Source: Chara braunii (lineage: Eukaryota > Streptophyta > Charophyceae > Charales > Characeae). From it: a DNA stretch of 26,142 nucleotides. Every line of letters starts with the position of its first letter. Positions within the stretch are counted from its first letter, which is position 1. The stretch spans positions 361,470 to 387,611 of the forward strand of contig BFEA01000310.1 of NCBI GenBank assembly GCA_003427395.1, given 5' to 3'. Position numbers and translations under genes: made by a program. Below the pieces are notes generated by a model. The model worked only from the letters and a program-made list of their open reading frames with translations. It ran no database searches and was not told where the DNA came from. Below, piece by piece: positions 1 to 8,635 of this stretch.

Positions 1-271
1 TGTATCTGGCTGTATTTCCGCACCGTAGTGGACTGGATGAATCTGAGGGCATACTCACACTGCGACCCCAAATCCACAAAATATGCCAGGGCCAACTTGT
101 GGTTTTGGCCATGGTTTGGGTCGCACCACTGTATCCTGTCAGATGGGACAAGGCCCTGGCTATCCGGAGCAATGGCTTTTTGGTACTTTGCTGGTCACAT
201 GGCGCTGCCCACAAATTCTGCAAGAACTTTCGTGAATGAATTTTTGCCAATTGTCTGCAGAAAATGAAAAA
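1..271. other. Gene-free repeat-like sequence
   Basis: I see no gene here. Positions 22-57 resemble the repeat family found again near 1150 and 1770: a TAGTGGA-like start, then GAATCTGAGGGCA. This makes it probable repeat debris rather than unique sequence. Confidence 0.4.
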
Positions 272-564
272 AAATAAACGGAAAATTTGTCTGGCGCCCC
301 TGAAATTTCCGTTCTTTTGCGTCGCCCCCTCCCAGACCCGATTTACATTGTGGCGCCCCTCTGACCACGATTCAAATTTCCCATAAAACTCCGGCGTTGG
401 TTGGGCCTGAAATAATTTTGTTATGCCCCGACCGGTACGCATTCCAAATTTGCAGTATGCCCCTACCAGATAGCTGTTGAGTACCAGCACACAAAAAATC
501 CATATGCCCCTACGGGTAGGATGGCATCTTTTCAGCACACATCTATGGCTACACGCATGGCAGC

Positions 565-663
<99 letters not shown>

Positions 664-947
664 TCATGTTTTGCGGCAGTGCCACAAAACCACATGCGTC
701 CAATCCGAATTTCCGGTGCAAAGGCATGATGGAAAGATGCATGCCGCTCATGAGGGCATATTGCGAAGGGACTGGTGAAATCGGACTGGCCGTCCAGTAA
801 GGGCACCGCGGAAAGCACCCCTTGCTGACAGGGGCATGCAGGAAAGAGGCCCCAAGGGCAGGACAGGGTAAGTGGTCCGTAGGAGGGGCGCGCTGCAAAA
901 TAATGGAAAGTTACAGGGGCGCCAGACAAATTTTTCCGAAAATAAAT
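272..947. repeat. Imperfect inverted repeat (foldback) around a microsatellite
   Basis: The stretch 272-332 reappears inverted at 882-947. Both arms share GGAAAA(A)TTTGTCTGGCGCCCC followed by diverged but alignable bases up to a C-rich end. The arms are about 60 bp and enclose about 550 bp. That interior is littered with short GCCCC(T) motifs near 300, 335, 355, 425, 465 and 505 on the plus strand, and as complements around 830-890. No coding sequence is visible. It could be a foldback or MITE-like element, or a palindromic duplication. I found no target-site duplication. Confidence 0.6.
568..661. repeat. Compound microsatellite (TC)n-(CA)n
   Basis: A run of TC dinucleotides at 568-617 is followed by an almost pure CA run at 619-661. 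Long open frames across it (Ser-Leu and Thr-His repeats on plus, Glu-Arg and Cys-Val on minus) are artefacts of the repeat. Confidence 0.97.
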
Positions 948-1164
948 AGGGCACTTGAGGTGACCGCAAATTCCCTTGCCCCGCGGCTACACAGGGGGCT
1001 GACAAATGGGCACACCAACGGTAGATTTAGGACACTGGCAAATCTGTGTGAACGGTCCTCTACCTTTTTTTCAAGAAATTTGGGATTATAGGTCCAAGAT
1101 TCTCCCAATGTTTTTTTTTTTTTTTTTTTTTTTTTTTGAGACAACCGGCCGAGATAGTGTTAGC
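948..1164. other. Gene-free stretch with a 27-T tract
   Basis: The only structure seen is a pure run of 27 T at 1111-1137, possibly the inverted poly(A) tail of a retroposon. No flanking target duplication could be found. Confidence 0.5.
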
Positions 1165-1320
1165 CCTGAGAGCAATCTCAGTCAGAGCTTGGTTCCCCTT
1201 CCCCCCCCCCCCTTTTTTTTTTCCCCTTTTCTTGGAAGAAGACTGTCCGCTGTTTGTGCTCTTGCTCCCGTGAGAGACAGGGAGCATTCATTGCCTCTTC
1301 CCAGAATGTGGGGCTCGCCA
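1165..1320 (+). repeat. Diverged dispersed repeat, copy A
   Basis: This copy shares an ordered series of words with 1795-1955: GAGAGCAATC, then TCAGAGCTTGGTT, a pyrimidine tract, TTGGAAGAAGA, and a final TCCAGAATG. The tract here is a C12 run followed by T and C runs. The copies differ mainly in tract length and by small indels. No protein signal. Confidence 0.65.
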
Positions 1321-1794
1321 CACCACTGTCGAAAGGCTAAAAAAATTGACGGCTGTCAGAATATATTCCATGGCTGTCAGAACAAATACGACGGCGTCCA
1401 TTCGACAGTTTGCCCCCCTTTAGCCACACAGCACTGTAGAGTGGACGCAGTTGTGAATGCAAGATGGAAAAAGACGAATGTGCCTGAAGGTAAAAGCAAA
1501 CATTAAGGTTATCCTGACCTAACATCCACTCACCGAATTCCGAGGAGAAGTAGACCGCGCAGCCGAGGACTGTTGAAAGCGTCGGAGTTGCAGGCTGGGG
1601 ATTAAACAACTTTCGACAGGAGGAGGTGTCCAGAAGCATTCTCTGACAACTTGCGAATTTTCTTCCCGTCTCCAATTTCAACAGGCTGTGTTGCGAAGAG
1701 AAACTATCGAAAATCGTGTTTTGGACAGTGGTGTGGCAAGCCCCTTTATGTGGCTGCCATTCTGGGCCATAGTGGATGTATCTGAGATGAATCT
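1321..1794. other. No gene visible
   Basis: Open frames here lack domain motifs and overlap freely on both strands. Nothing beyond diffuse repeat-like sequence is supported. Confidence 0.4.
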
Positions 1795-1955
1795 GAGAGC
1801 AATCACGTTCAGAGCTTGGTTTCCCTTTTTCCCTTTGTTTTTTTTTGTTCTTTTCTATTTGGAAGAAGAATCTCAGCAGTTTGTGATTAGACTCCACGTG
1901 GGAGACGAAAAGCGAAGAAGTACCTGCCAGGCAGCTCTTTCCAGAATGCATATGG
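1795..1955 (+). repeat. Diverged dispersed repeat, copy B
   Basis: Second copy of the family at 1165-1320, with the same order of words around a shorter T/C tract. The TGGATGTATCTGAGATGAATC upstream of it resembles positions 22-57, suggesting a third partial copy at the window start. Confidence 0.65.
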
Positions 1956-2050
1956 CTGCACTTCTGGTGAGGCTGGGGGCCCTGCACGAGTGGAAACAAG
2001 AAAAGGACGGCCTGTTTACGTTCCAGCTGCTCCCGGCAGGTCCAGCGTAA

Positions 2051-2121
2051 GGGGCGGTACCTTTCCGGCCTCTAAAACACCCTGGACTTAAAAAAAAAAA
2101 AAAAAAAGGGGCGGTACCTTT
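2051..2121 (+). mobile_element. 43-bp poly(A) retroposon with 14-bp target-site duplication
   Basis: GGGGCGGTACCTTT occurs at 2051-2064 and again at 2108-2121. Between the copies lies a 43-bp insert of 25 bp ending CCCTGGACTT plus a run of A. A poly(A) tail directly against the second copy of a 14-bp direct repeat is the signature of target-primed reverse transcription, so this is read as a severely 5'-truncated retroposon. Its CCTGGACTTAAA end resembles the complement of the boundary at about 3443-3452, hinting at the same family. Confidence 0.8.
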
Positions 2122-2637
2122 GCCAAGCATTCAATGTGACAGTCCCATATGGGTATCCGCCACCTGCAGGCTAGGCAAACTATGGCGTGCAGGGCATTTT
2201 CAGGGCCGGTGTCAATAGCTGAGAAAGGTACTGGTGGTTTAAGCAGCATCCTACCTCCATAGTTTCTTAACAAATTCTCCCTCCCCAACGGTTTGATACA
2301 AAGCCGAAGACAAACGGGCAGTACCCCACTAACACACCACACACAAATAACAGACAGAATAAGTTCGTCAAAGCCATTCACCCATTCAATCACCCAACTC
2401 TGCGGTTCCACCCCTCCACCCAATCTTCTTCTTCTTTTTTTTTCCCTTTCTTCACCTTTTTAAAAGGGGGCCAGTCTTGAGATATATCCACAGGTGACCA
2501 GCCCCAGGTTATTCGAGATTACTATGGAAGTAATTGTAGAAGTATCGTGAAATTGAGGATCTCAATCCTGACAGCCATCCTAATTGAGCCATGAGTATCA
2601 GCACCCTGCTAGGCAAAGCAATCCAGCCATGAATGTC
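2122..2637. other. No gene visible; T-rich boundary near 2430-2465
   Basis: A T/C tract at 2426-2462 ends in TTTTTAAAAGGGGGCCAG. This resembles the tail boundary of the retroposon at 18316-18350 (T tract, AAAAGGGCCC). It may be another inverted retroposon tail, but no target duplication was found. No coding signal. Confidence 0.35.
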
Positions 2638-2763
2638 AGGTCTGATGATTCAGTCTTTTCTTCCTTTTCTTTTCTTTTCTTTTCTTTTCTTTTCTTTTCT
2701 GTTTTTTTCTCTTAACATCCCCTCTAGTGATAGTGGTGCTTGCGAGGTCTGATGATTCAGTCT
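2638..2763 (-). mobile_element. Short retroposon, minus strand, with 19-bp target-site duplication
   Basis: AGGTCTGATGATTCAGTCT is present at 2638-2656 and exactly again at 2745-2763. The 88-bp insert begins with a (TTTTC)n-type tract at 2657-2702. It continues through a T run and CTCTTAACATCCCC to TGCTTGCG. Read on the minus strand it is a 5'-truncated retroposon with an AAAAG-repeat tail. The length and exactness of the duplication argue for recent insertion. Confidence 0.85.
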
Positions 2764-2816
2764 AAAAACTCGAACTGAGAATTCTTTTGTTGGGTGTGTC
2801 CCGACCGGCTGCAGCA

Positions 2817-2972
2817 TGACCTGAGCAGCCATTTCCACCTAGCCTGATGCTCTGGCGTTGCCACAGGTTACCGGCAGCAGCAGGACCAGAGCAGCCACTT
2901 CCACCTAGCCTGATCTCAACAGCCCCCTCTCCCTAGCCTGATGCTCCAGCATTGCCACAGGTTACAGGGCGG
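2817..2972 (+). repeat. Diverged tandem repeat
   Basis: GAGCAGCCA(T/C)TTCCACCTAGC recurs at about 2823 and 2889. The following block (CTAGCCTGATGCTC, a variable trinucleotide, TTGCCACAGGTTAC) recurs at about 2838 and 2933, giving a partly rearranged repeat of roughly 65-95 bp. No gene is evident. Confidence 0.65.
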
Positions 2973-3394
2973 CACAACTGACCCCAGCGAGCTACCAGCA
3001 TTGACTAGCCCAGACCGTCCTCCTTAGGCCACCCAAAGTGACGACAAAGAGATTAATAGAATCCAGGTGCCACTCAGGCATGAAACCTACTGAGCTAGCT
3101 GACAATCTAAGTTCTGTTATCACCCAAAACAGAGAGTCAGCCCACATCAATCTACACAAGTGCTGGGCACGATGCCCAATGCTTTCTGAACCAAGCAACT
3201 CCTGCACTCATTCACTTAGCAGTGTTTAGCACTAAAGACCTTTGTTTGCCAATCATGGACAATTTGTTTCCTGTATACTTTCTTAACCTTGTGTACAAGC
3301 AACAGCAAAGTAGGGGGCGGAGCGAGTCCACTCATTCCTCTGTAAGTCATACACAAAATGGCTACCCTATCACACTCGAAGACATATGCCCTGT

Positions 3395-3396
<2 letters not shown>
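2973..3396. other. No gene visible
   Basis: Short open frames on both strands lack recognisable motifs. Nothing is supported here. Confidence 0.4.
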
Positions 3397-3426
<30 letters not shown>

Positions 3427-3447
3427 TCTTTTTTCTTTTTTTAAGCC
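3397..3447 (-). repeat. T-rich tract, probable inverted retroposon tail
   Basis: T runs with single C interruptions end in TTTAAGCCCAGG. On the minus strand this reads CCTGGGCTTAAA plus an A-rich tail, close to the CCTGGACTTAAA end at 2081-2092. No convincing target duplication is seen, so the extent of the element to its right is unknown. Confidence 0.5.
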
Positions 3448-3543
3448 CAGGTTCTTGTAGAGGTGGGATACTAGACGGATGGCAGTCACCTACAGTACTC
3501 GGCCACTCGGTTGTCAAGATGAACCCCTCTGGAGACGCCACCC

Positions 3544-4422
3544 TGTGACGCCCAACCTCACGCCCGGCTCGACTTCCCGATCGAAGTGGGAGTGGGCCTG
3601 GAAGTGCGAAAAGGGGGTGTGCCAAGGATTTTAGGAAAGTGGGCGTGGGGTCCAGGTCGGAACATAGATCTCTGGTGGCAAGTTTCAGGGATGCGAATGC
3701 AAGAGGATAGGTGCAGATTGGAGTCTTGTTTTATGTTTCTGAAAGCAGAGCTACCGCCTCTGTTGGTTCCGTCGTCTGGGTCGGACTCGTATCTGATGCA
3801 CCATCGGGACGCTATGACTATCCCGCTGGCTGGTCACTTGCCGACCACGTCGAACGTTGCAAGTCTCGGAATCCGACGCGGCCGGCCTCAACCGAAGCCT
3901 GTGCGCCCGCCGTTCTTCCTTCGAGCGAGTTCACCGGATGAAGCCGGAGGCTCGGTACTCGTGGTCCTGCAGACACTCTGAGCACGGGGGTTGGGGCCAG
4001 TAAGGAGCGATTGCGCGCCAGGGGACGATGGTTAGCGAGTGATAGAGTAGGGTGCGGTGATAGGGAGGGAATTCGGTCCCCAGGATAATGATTCCAGGTT
4101 CCACGACGACATGACACGTGTATGATGGGGGATACCTCCCAAGGCCTGATTGATATCCCACTCGCAAATGCGTTCGTTCCCCGATTAGTAGGGAAATTTT
4201 GGGGGCTCCGCCCTCGATCATGTAGACAAACAAGAGTGTTCCCATTATTCCGGGAATTCCCGATCTCTCAAGCACTCGCGGTCAGTGATACGAAAGGGGA
4301 TTTCGATATTCATACTACAACTCGGGGTGGAAAGCCAGCCATCCGGGATGTTGGGCCGAGTACAGGTTTTGCAGACATGCGTGTAAGTAGCGACCTTCCT
4401 CGGTTGGGCCTACACGTGCGTG
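3544..4422 (-). repeat. Element 2 3' LTR, terminal fragment
   Basis: On the minus strand this stretch ends GGGCGTGAGGTTGGGCGTCACA at 3544. That nearly matches the end of the 3' LTR of element 1 at 18222-18243. A shared inner motif is AATCCTTGGCACACCCC. It also encodes a homologue of the ORF inside the element 1 LTR. The homology stops exactly at the left end of element 1 (4423). The missing upstream part is found beyond element 1 at 18248-18308 and 21088-22554, so this is the last third of one LTR split by insertions. Confidence 0.85.
3751..4199 (-). pseudogene. LTR-encoded ORF of element 2 (degenerate)
   Basis: The minus-strand reading aligns along its length with the ORF inside the element 1 LTR (6356-6895). 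Shared landmarks in order are F-P-Y, N-E, CEWDI near 4166, FPPY near 4065, LT-hh-PW, C-x2-C near 3980, G-F, then a basic stretch with RLRP and SDSE. Many codon differences are synonymous (GAA/GAG, TGC/TGT, GGT/GGC, TTT/TTC), the pattern expected if the protein was once selected. This copy is broken by a TAA near 4190, a frameshift near 4140 and a TGA at 3931-3933. The family is unknown to me. The C-x2-C pair could bind metal, but no complete zinc-finger pattern is visible. Confidence 0.7.
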
Positions 4423-5330
4423 TGTGACGAACTACTTCCCGAACCCGCGCTATCTTTCGTACCCTTTTTGCTTGTATCATACCAATTCCATAAAAACCCC
4501 ATTTCATTTTTCTTGATTTCAGGTGCAGGGGTTTGGGCCCCAATCTTTTGGAAGCTTTTACGATTCCCGGGTTCTGCTTTTTCTTTTTGCCATTCGGGAA
4601 GTACTTAGGAATTTACGTGCGCCTTAGCGAGCGCACTGGGAATTGGGCCCAGCAGTTGGGAATTCCGACATAAGCGGAACTTCTGCGTGTCCTTTTTGTG
4701 CGTGAATGTTCTCGGCCGCGTTAGAGAAAACTCTCGGAATTTCGTGGGGATACGAATAGGCGTAGGACTTTCTTTTCCCGTGTCGCCCTTTCGCGCGCAG
4801 ATATGGTGATTTCAATTTTGAATTGGTTTAGGAGGTAGGCAAGCTGTAACTGTTTTGGTGCCTTTTTCTCTTTTTTTTGTTGACGGCGCCGCGCATGCAA
4901 AGCTTTCTCCCCCCGCATCGCTCTCTCCCGCGCTCCTTTTTCCTTCCCCCTCCTCTTCCTCTCTCCTCGTAACTGTTTTTCTTCCTCTCTCTCTTTCTCC
5001 CGCTCTACTTCTTGCGCGCCCATTTTCCCTTTCTTGATCGTCTGAATCTTGGACCCGTCTTGCGCTACTTCTCGCGCCTTTTTCTTCTCACCCTCCGAAC
5101 TCAGCGCACGACGCCCGGTCGATCCTTCGATAACTCCCGGTCGCCAATCAGGTACGTTGATCAGAAGGATCTTCCTATTGCGCGACGAATCTGATTGGTT
5201 GAACCTTGAGTCTCGAGGGATCAACATGGCTTCCGTGGAGCGCTCTTCTCAAAGTCTTCTCCTCCTGCTTCTTTCCCTACACTTCGACTTTCCCCCTGCC
5301 TTCTTTCTCTCTCGCCCCCTTTCTCGCCAC

Positions 5331-5338
5331 TATAAATT
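5331..5338 (+). promoter_or_regulatory. TATA box of the 5' LTR
   Basis: TATAAATT follows a CT-rich stretch (4920-5330). It is conserved at 16518-16525 in the 3' LTR and at 21846-21853 (minus) in the otherwise very diverged LTR of element 2. Transcription starting about 30 bp downstream would include the LTR ORF and gag. The start site is inferred. Confidence 0.7.
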
Positions 5339-6355
5339 CCGCAAACGCGCCGACAAATCTCTCTTACGTTATCGACTCCTGAGCCAGCTTCCAGGAAGCA
5401 GTGGCTAGGCAGAGTGTTTGATGGGAGTCCAAAAGTCCTGTCGGGCTGTCGATAGGCTGGCCGGTTGCGCGCCTGATCGCCACGATGCACTGTGGGATCT
5501 GGGCGAACTGCGTCGAGTTTACGACAGCGGGGTGACGATTGCGGTGGTGGGAGCTAGCACGCGACGGCCGGGATCGTCGGTGCGAGTATGAGGATCGATG
5601 ATTGGAGTTGAGTGAGTGATTGGCCCGGGGCCATATGGGAATTAACGGCGAATGCGCCTTTGTTGTTGCGGATCTTTATCTCTTGCGTAAGTGCACGGCG
5701 GCAATGCCGAACTTCCTTCTTTCGGATCTTGTCATCTCCTATCTCGACTCTCCTCCTTCACCTCCCCCTCTCTCCTCTATCTTTGAATGATGATGTGTCT
5801 CGATGTTTGTCTCTCTTTCTTGGATGGGAATGAATCTGTATGCTTTCCTGCGTGAAAGAACTTCTTCCGGAACTCTTCCATTAGTTTCCTGGGTAATCCC
5901 CAGATGTCGAGGAATTGATCCTTTTGTCTTGTGAACGGTGGATGCGTGTGTACAATTCCCTCCGCTGATTTCTGACTTGTGTACCCTCGTCATTTTCGCA
6001 CCTTCCACAGTGAATGTATGCATGGAGATACTTGCCTTTCGGTATTAATTAGACGCCGCACTTGACGGGATTTTGTTCGAGAATGCAAGAGTGTTTAGAT
6101 CTGTATTTCAGAATGTACTGCGCATGCCATCTGCCTTATGCTGCACGATCTACAGGGCAGCCCCGAGAAATAAGGCGCCTCGGATCACCACCGCGGTGGC
6201 TTAAGGAAAACTGAGTCGTGGGTCGGCCCCTCGGTTGCATGCATGATCGAGCGAACGAGTGTTTTTTCTCTCTCTCACGTGTCGAAAAAGATTGATTAGT
6301 AGTTGCGCGAGTGTTTTTCCTTCATGACGACTTGGAATTTTTGCAATTGATTGAT

Positions 6356-6895
6356 ATGTAGACTGACAAACACCCTTCGATCAGGCGTCAGCCTCTCGTA
6401 CCTTCCGTATCAACACGAACTTTTCTCTACAACGAGGAAAGGACACGTGTATGCGAGTGGGACATACGAGAAGTTGTCGCGCAGATCGGCGGACGATACT
6501 ACTTCCCTTCGGCAAACCGTTGTTCAGGGTTCATAGAGGCTGGGTTTGTCATTATTGATACACACTTTCCACCCTACTCGATATTGTTGCCATTCAATGA
6601 GTTGACAGTCATCCCGTGGACGGCAGTAGAACCCCACTGGTCGCGCACTCTATGCACCGAATGCCAGCGTTTTGAGCGCTACGAAACGAGGGGTTTTCTT
6701 TATCGTGTGCGGAGTGAAGACGAACATAGAGAAAGAGCCACACGACTAAGACCATCCACGTCGGATTCCGAACTGGTCGATGAACGACGACGAGACTTAA
6801 TACGGAAACGAGACACGCGAAATGTGTCGAAACCTTTCTGTTCTAAACGACGGGCCGTAGCCTGGTTGGAAATCCGACAATATTTTCTGGATTGA
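6356..6895 (+). pseudogene. LTR-encoded ORF, 5' copy
   Basis: An open frame of about 180 codons lies in the transcribed part of the LTR, downstream of the TATA box and upstream of the primer site. The chosen ATG (6356) is the last in-frame ATG before the conserved part. The frame is open back to a TGA at 6293-6295, so the true start could be earlier. The second codon is TAG here but TGG in the 3' LTR. Motifs: CEWDI, RYYFPS, FPPY, LTVIPW, CTEC (C-x2-C), then a strongly basic, Arg-rich C-terminal half ending in a TGA at 6893-6895. A homologue in the element 2 LTR shows conservation mainly at amino-acid level. No family is recognised, and there is no signal peptide or membrane segment. A very weak resemblance to the start of SET/MYND proteins was not strong enough to use. 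Confidence 0.65.
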
Positions 6896-7119
6896 ATTTG
6901 TATTTCTCTCTCTTCTCGCACCAAACCTCCGCGCGCGCAGTAAGTGCCGCACGAAAAACGATCGACTTACTTCGTCGGACCAACATAGGGGATTTCAGTT
7001 CCGTCTGTGTCCCCACACTCAATTTCCAGAAATCCTTGGCACACCTCATCTTGTTGTTTTTATGGGCCTCTCTCTGCATATCTAGCACTCCGAACGAAAG
7101 ACAACACAGGGCGTGAGGT

Positions 7120-7132
7120 TGGTATCGGAGCC
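7120..7132 (+). promoter_or_regulatory. Primer-binding site (initiator tRNA-Met type)
   Basis: TGGTATCGGAGCC directly follows the 5' LTR and differs by one base from TGGTATCAGAGCC, the usual plant retrotransposon PBS complementary to the 3' end of initiator tRNA-Met. The matching position after the 3' LTR has unrelated sequence, as expected for an internal site. Confidence 0.88.
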
Positions 7133-7249
7133 GACACGTGTCGGTTCTGATGATAGTGAGTCGAACTGGCGAGAGGTAGGAAAAACACTCAACTAGCTTG
7201 TCGAAATCGCCCAGTAACCAGGTCTCAATCTGGTGCGGTGGCACCTGCA

Positions 7250-8425
7250 ATGCTGATGGCAGACGGTACTAGAGTGATCGTTAGCATTCCTGCCCCTTTC
7301 CCTTTCTTCTCTAACCATACCCATCCCGAGGCTTGGTTGGAAGCCGTCGAAGCTCAAGGCTACAGCGCGGGTGATCTTCCCGACGTTCTTACCTTGCTAC
7401 TCCGCAATACATCGCATGATTGGTTTAGGAAGCATACGTGGGTAGATTGGAATACTTTCAAACAAGCCTTTTTGGCTCGATTCGATACGGTCAGTGAAAA
7501 TGGTGCTTGGTACGTACTCAAAACTCGGCCACAAGGACCAGGGGAATTGCTGCCCGATTTTGTGGATCGATTTCAAACCACGTTGGACGAATCTGGGCGA
7601 GACGATAAATCCGCTCGAGATTTGTTCATCGATCACCTACGAAGTCCGACGTTGAAGGGGAAGTTACAGAAAAAGGTCCCGCCAAAGACACACCAGCTAT
7701 CCGCTATCATCACTAAAGCGTTGGAATTAGACCTGGCTGATACAAAAAAATATATCAGTTAGGGAGATGAAGATATTACGGACACCATATAGGATGTAGC
7801 GGCTAAAAGGCGATCGTGGTTGCGAGCGGTGGAACAGTTTTATCCCCGCCCCGACCATGACCTTCCCGACGGGATCGCTTCGGATATCCCGCCTGTTTCT
7901 TCTTCCTCTCCCCCGATGAATCAACCGATAGCTGCAGTTAAGGGCAGAATCTCCCACGAACTCCCCTCGCAGTCCGTAACCAACTTACATCTTGCCCAAA
8001 TGATCCATACGGCCACTACCAAGCAGTCCGAATGGATGAGCAACTTGATCTAAATGCAGGCCGCTCACATGAAGCGGATGGAACAGATAATGAGCAGGCT
8101 AATTAAGCCTAACCCGGCCCCTGCTCGGCCTGCCCCCGCATCATTTCCCCTCTTGCCCGCCCCACCTACACCAGGATACGCGCCTCAGTTCCCTCACCCA
8201 GCTAACCCAGCAGGAAAGAACGAGTGTTTAAACTGCAAACAACCCGGACATTTCGCCCGAGACTGTCTGCATTCAAAGCGTAATCAGCCCCCACCTGCTG
8301 CGGCCCCTGTGGCCTTGAATCAAGGACAAGTGGTCGCATTGATGGATACGGCCCAAGGAGGGGAGCTCGTGGCGTATGCCCCTGAACCGCCTTCCCCCCC
8401 GATGACAATGGCGTCGACATCGTGA
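7250..8425 (+). pseudogene. gag: gag (capsid-nucleocapsid), with premature stops
   Basis: Gag forms the particle in which reverse transcription occurs. The frame begins with an ATG at 7250, about 115 bp after the PBS. Residues about 25-165 have the retrotransposon gag layout, including W-x2-F-x3-F-x3-F near 7449 and a following Q-G-P-G-E-L-hh-x-F-x2-RF block. Between 8100 and 8220 is a Pro/Ala-rich linker, and at 8225-8266 a CCHC zinc knuckle (C-x2-C-x4-H-x4-C). The frame is interrupted by TAG 7760, TAG 7790 and TAA 8051 and ends at TGA 8423-8425. The same frame then continues into protease, so gag and pol may once have been one ORF, or joined by a stop near 8633. All interrupting stops could be C-to-T changes of Gln or Arg codons. 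Confidence 0.85.
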
Positions 8426-8635
8426 GCTTCTTCCTCTGACGCTGCTGACGTGGTCGATCCACTTGAGTACCTTCATCTCGCAGGCATGGTGGGAGCGATC
8501 CGATCGGCCCCTGATCATCTCGAATGGGTCGATCGCGAATCCAATCCTGGTCCGCAGTTTCGGACGAGGAGAATTGATATATTGAGAACGCTTAAGCATT
8601 TGGATATCCGTGTTCCGATCCCGGTGGGACATTGA

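Larger units (their letters stand above)
4423..7119 (+). repeat. Element 1 5' LTR
   Basis: It starts TGTGACGAACTACTTCCC and matches 15610-18232 along its whole length. By eye identity is about 90% in the first 270 bp, with many differences at CpG sites. It is longer than the 3' copy mainly because the 3' copy lacks two short segments near 5930-5950 and 5985-6030. The last bases of the LTR (CGCGTCACA in the 3' copy) are missing here: the sequence passes from GAGGTTG straight into the primer-binding site, probably a deletion between short TTG repeats. It holds a TATA box, a long pyrimidine-rich leader and an ORF. Confidence 0.93.

Noticed and set aside
477-929. Open frames of 85-126 codons over the TC/CA repeat
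   Set aside because: They consist largely of dinucleotide-encoded Ser-Leu, Thr-His, Glu-Arg or Cys-Val runs and have no other support.
3751-6895. LTR ORF as a SET/MYND-domain protein
   Set aside because: Only a loose G-hh-hh...P...C-x2-C resemblance exists. The remaining zinc ligands and SET motifs are missing.
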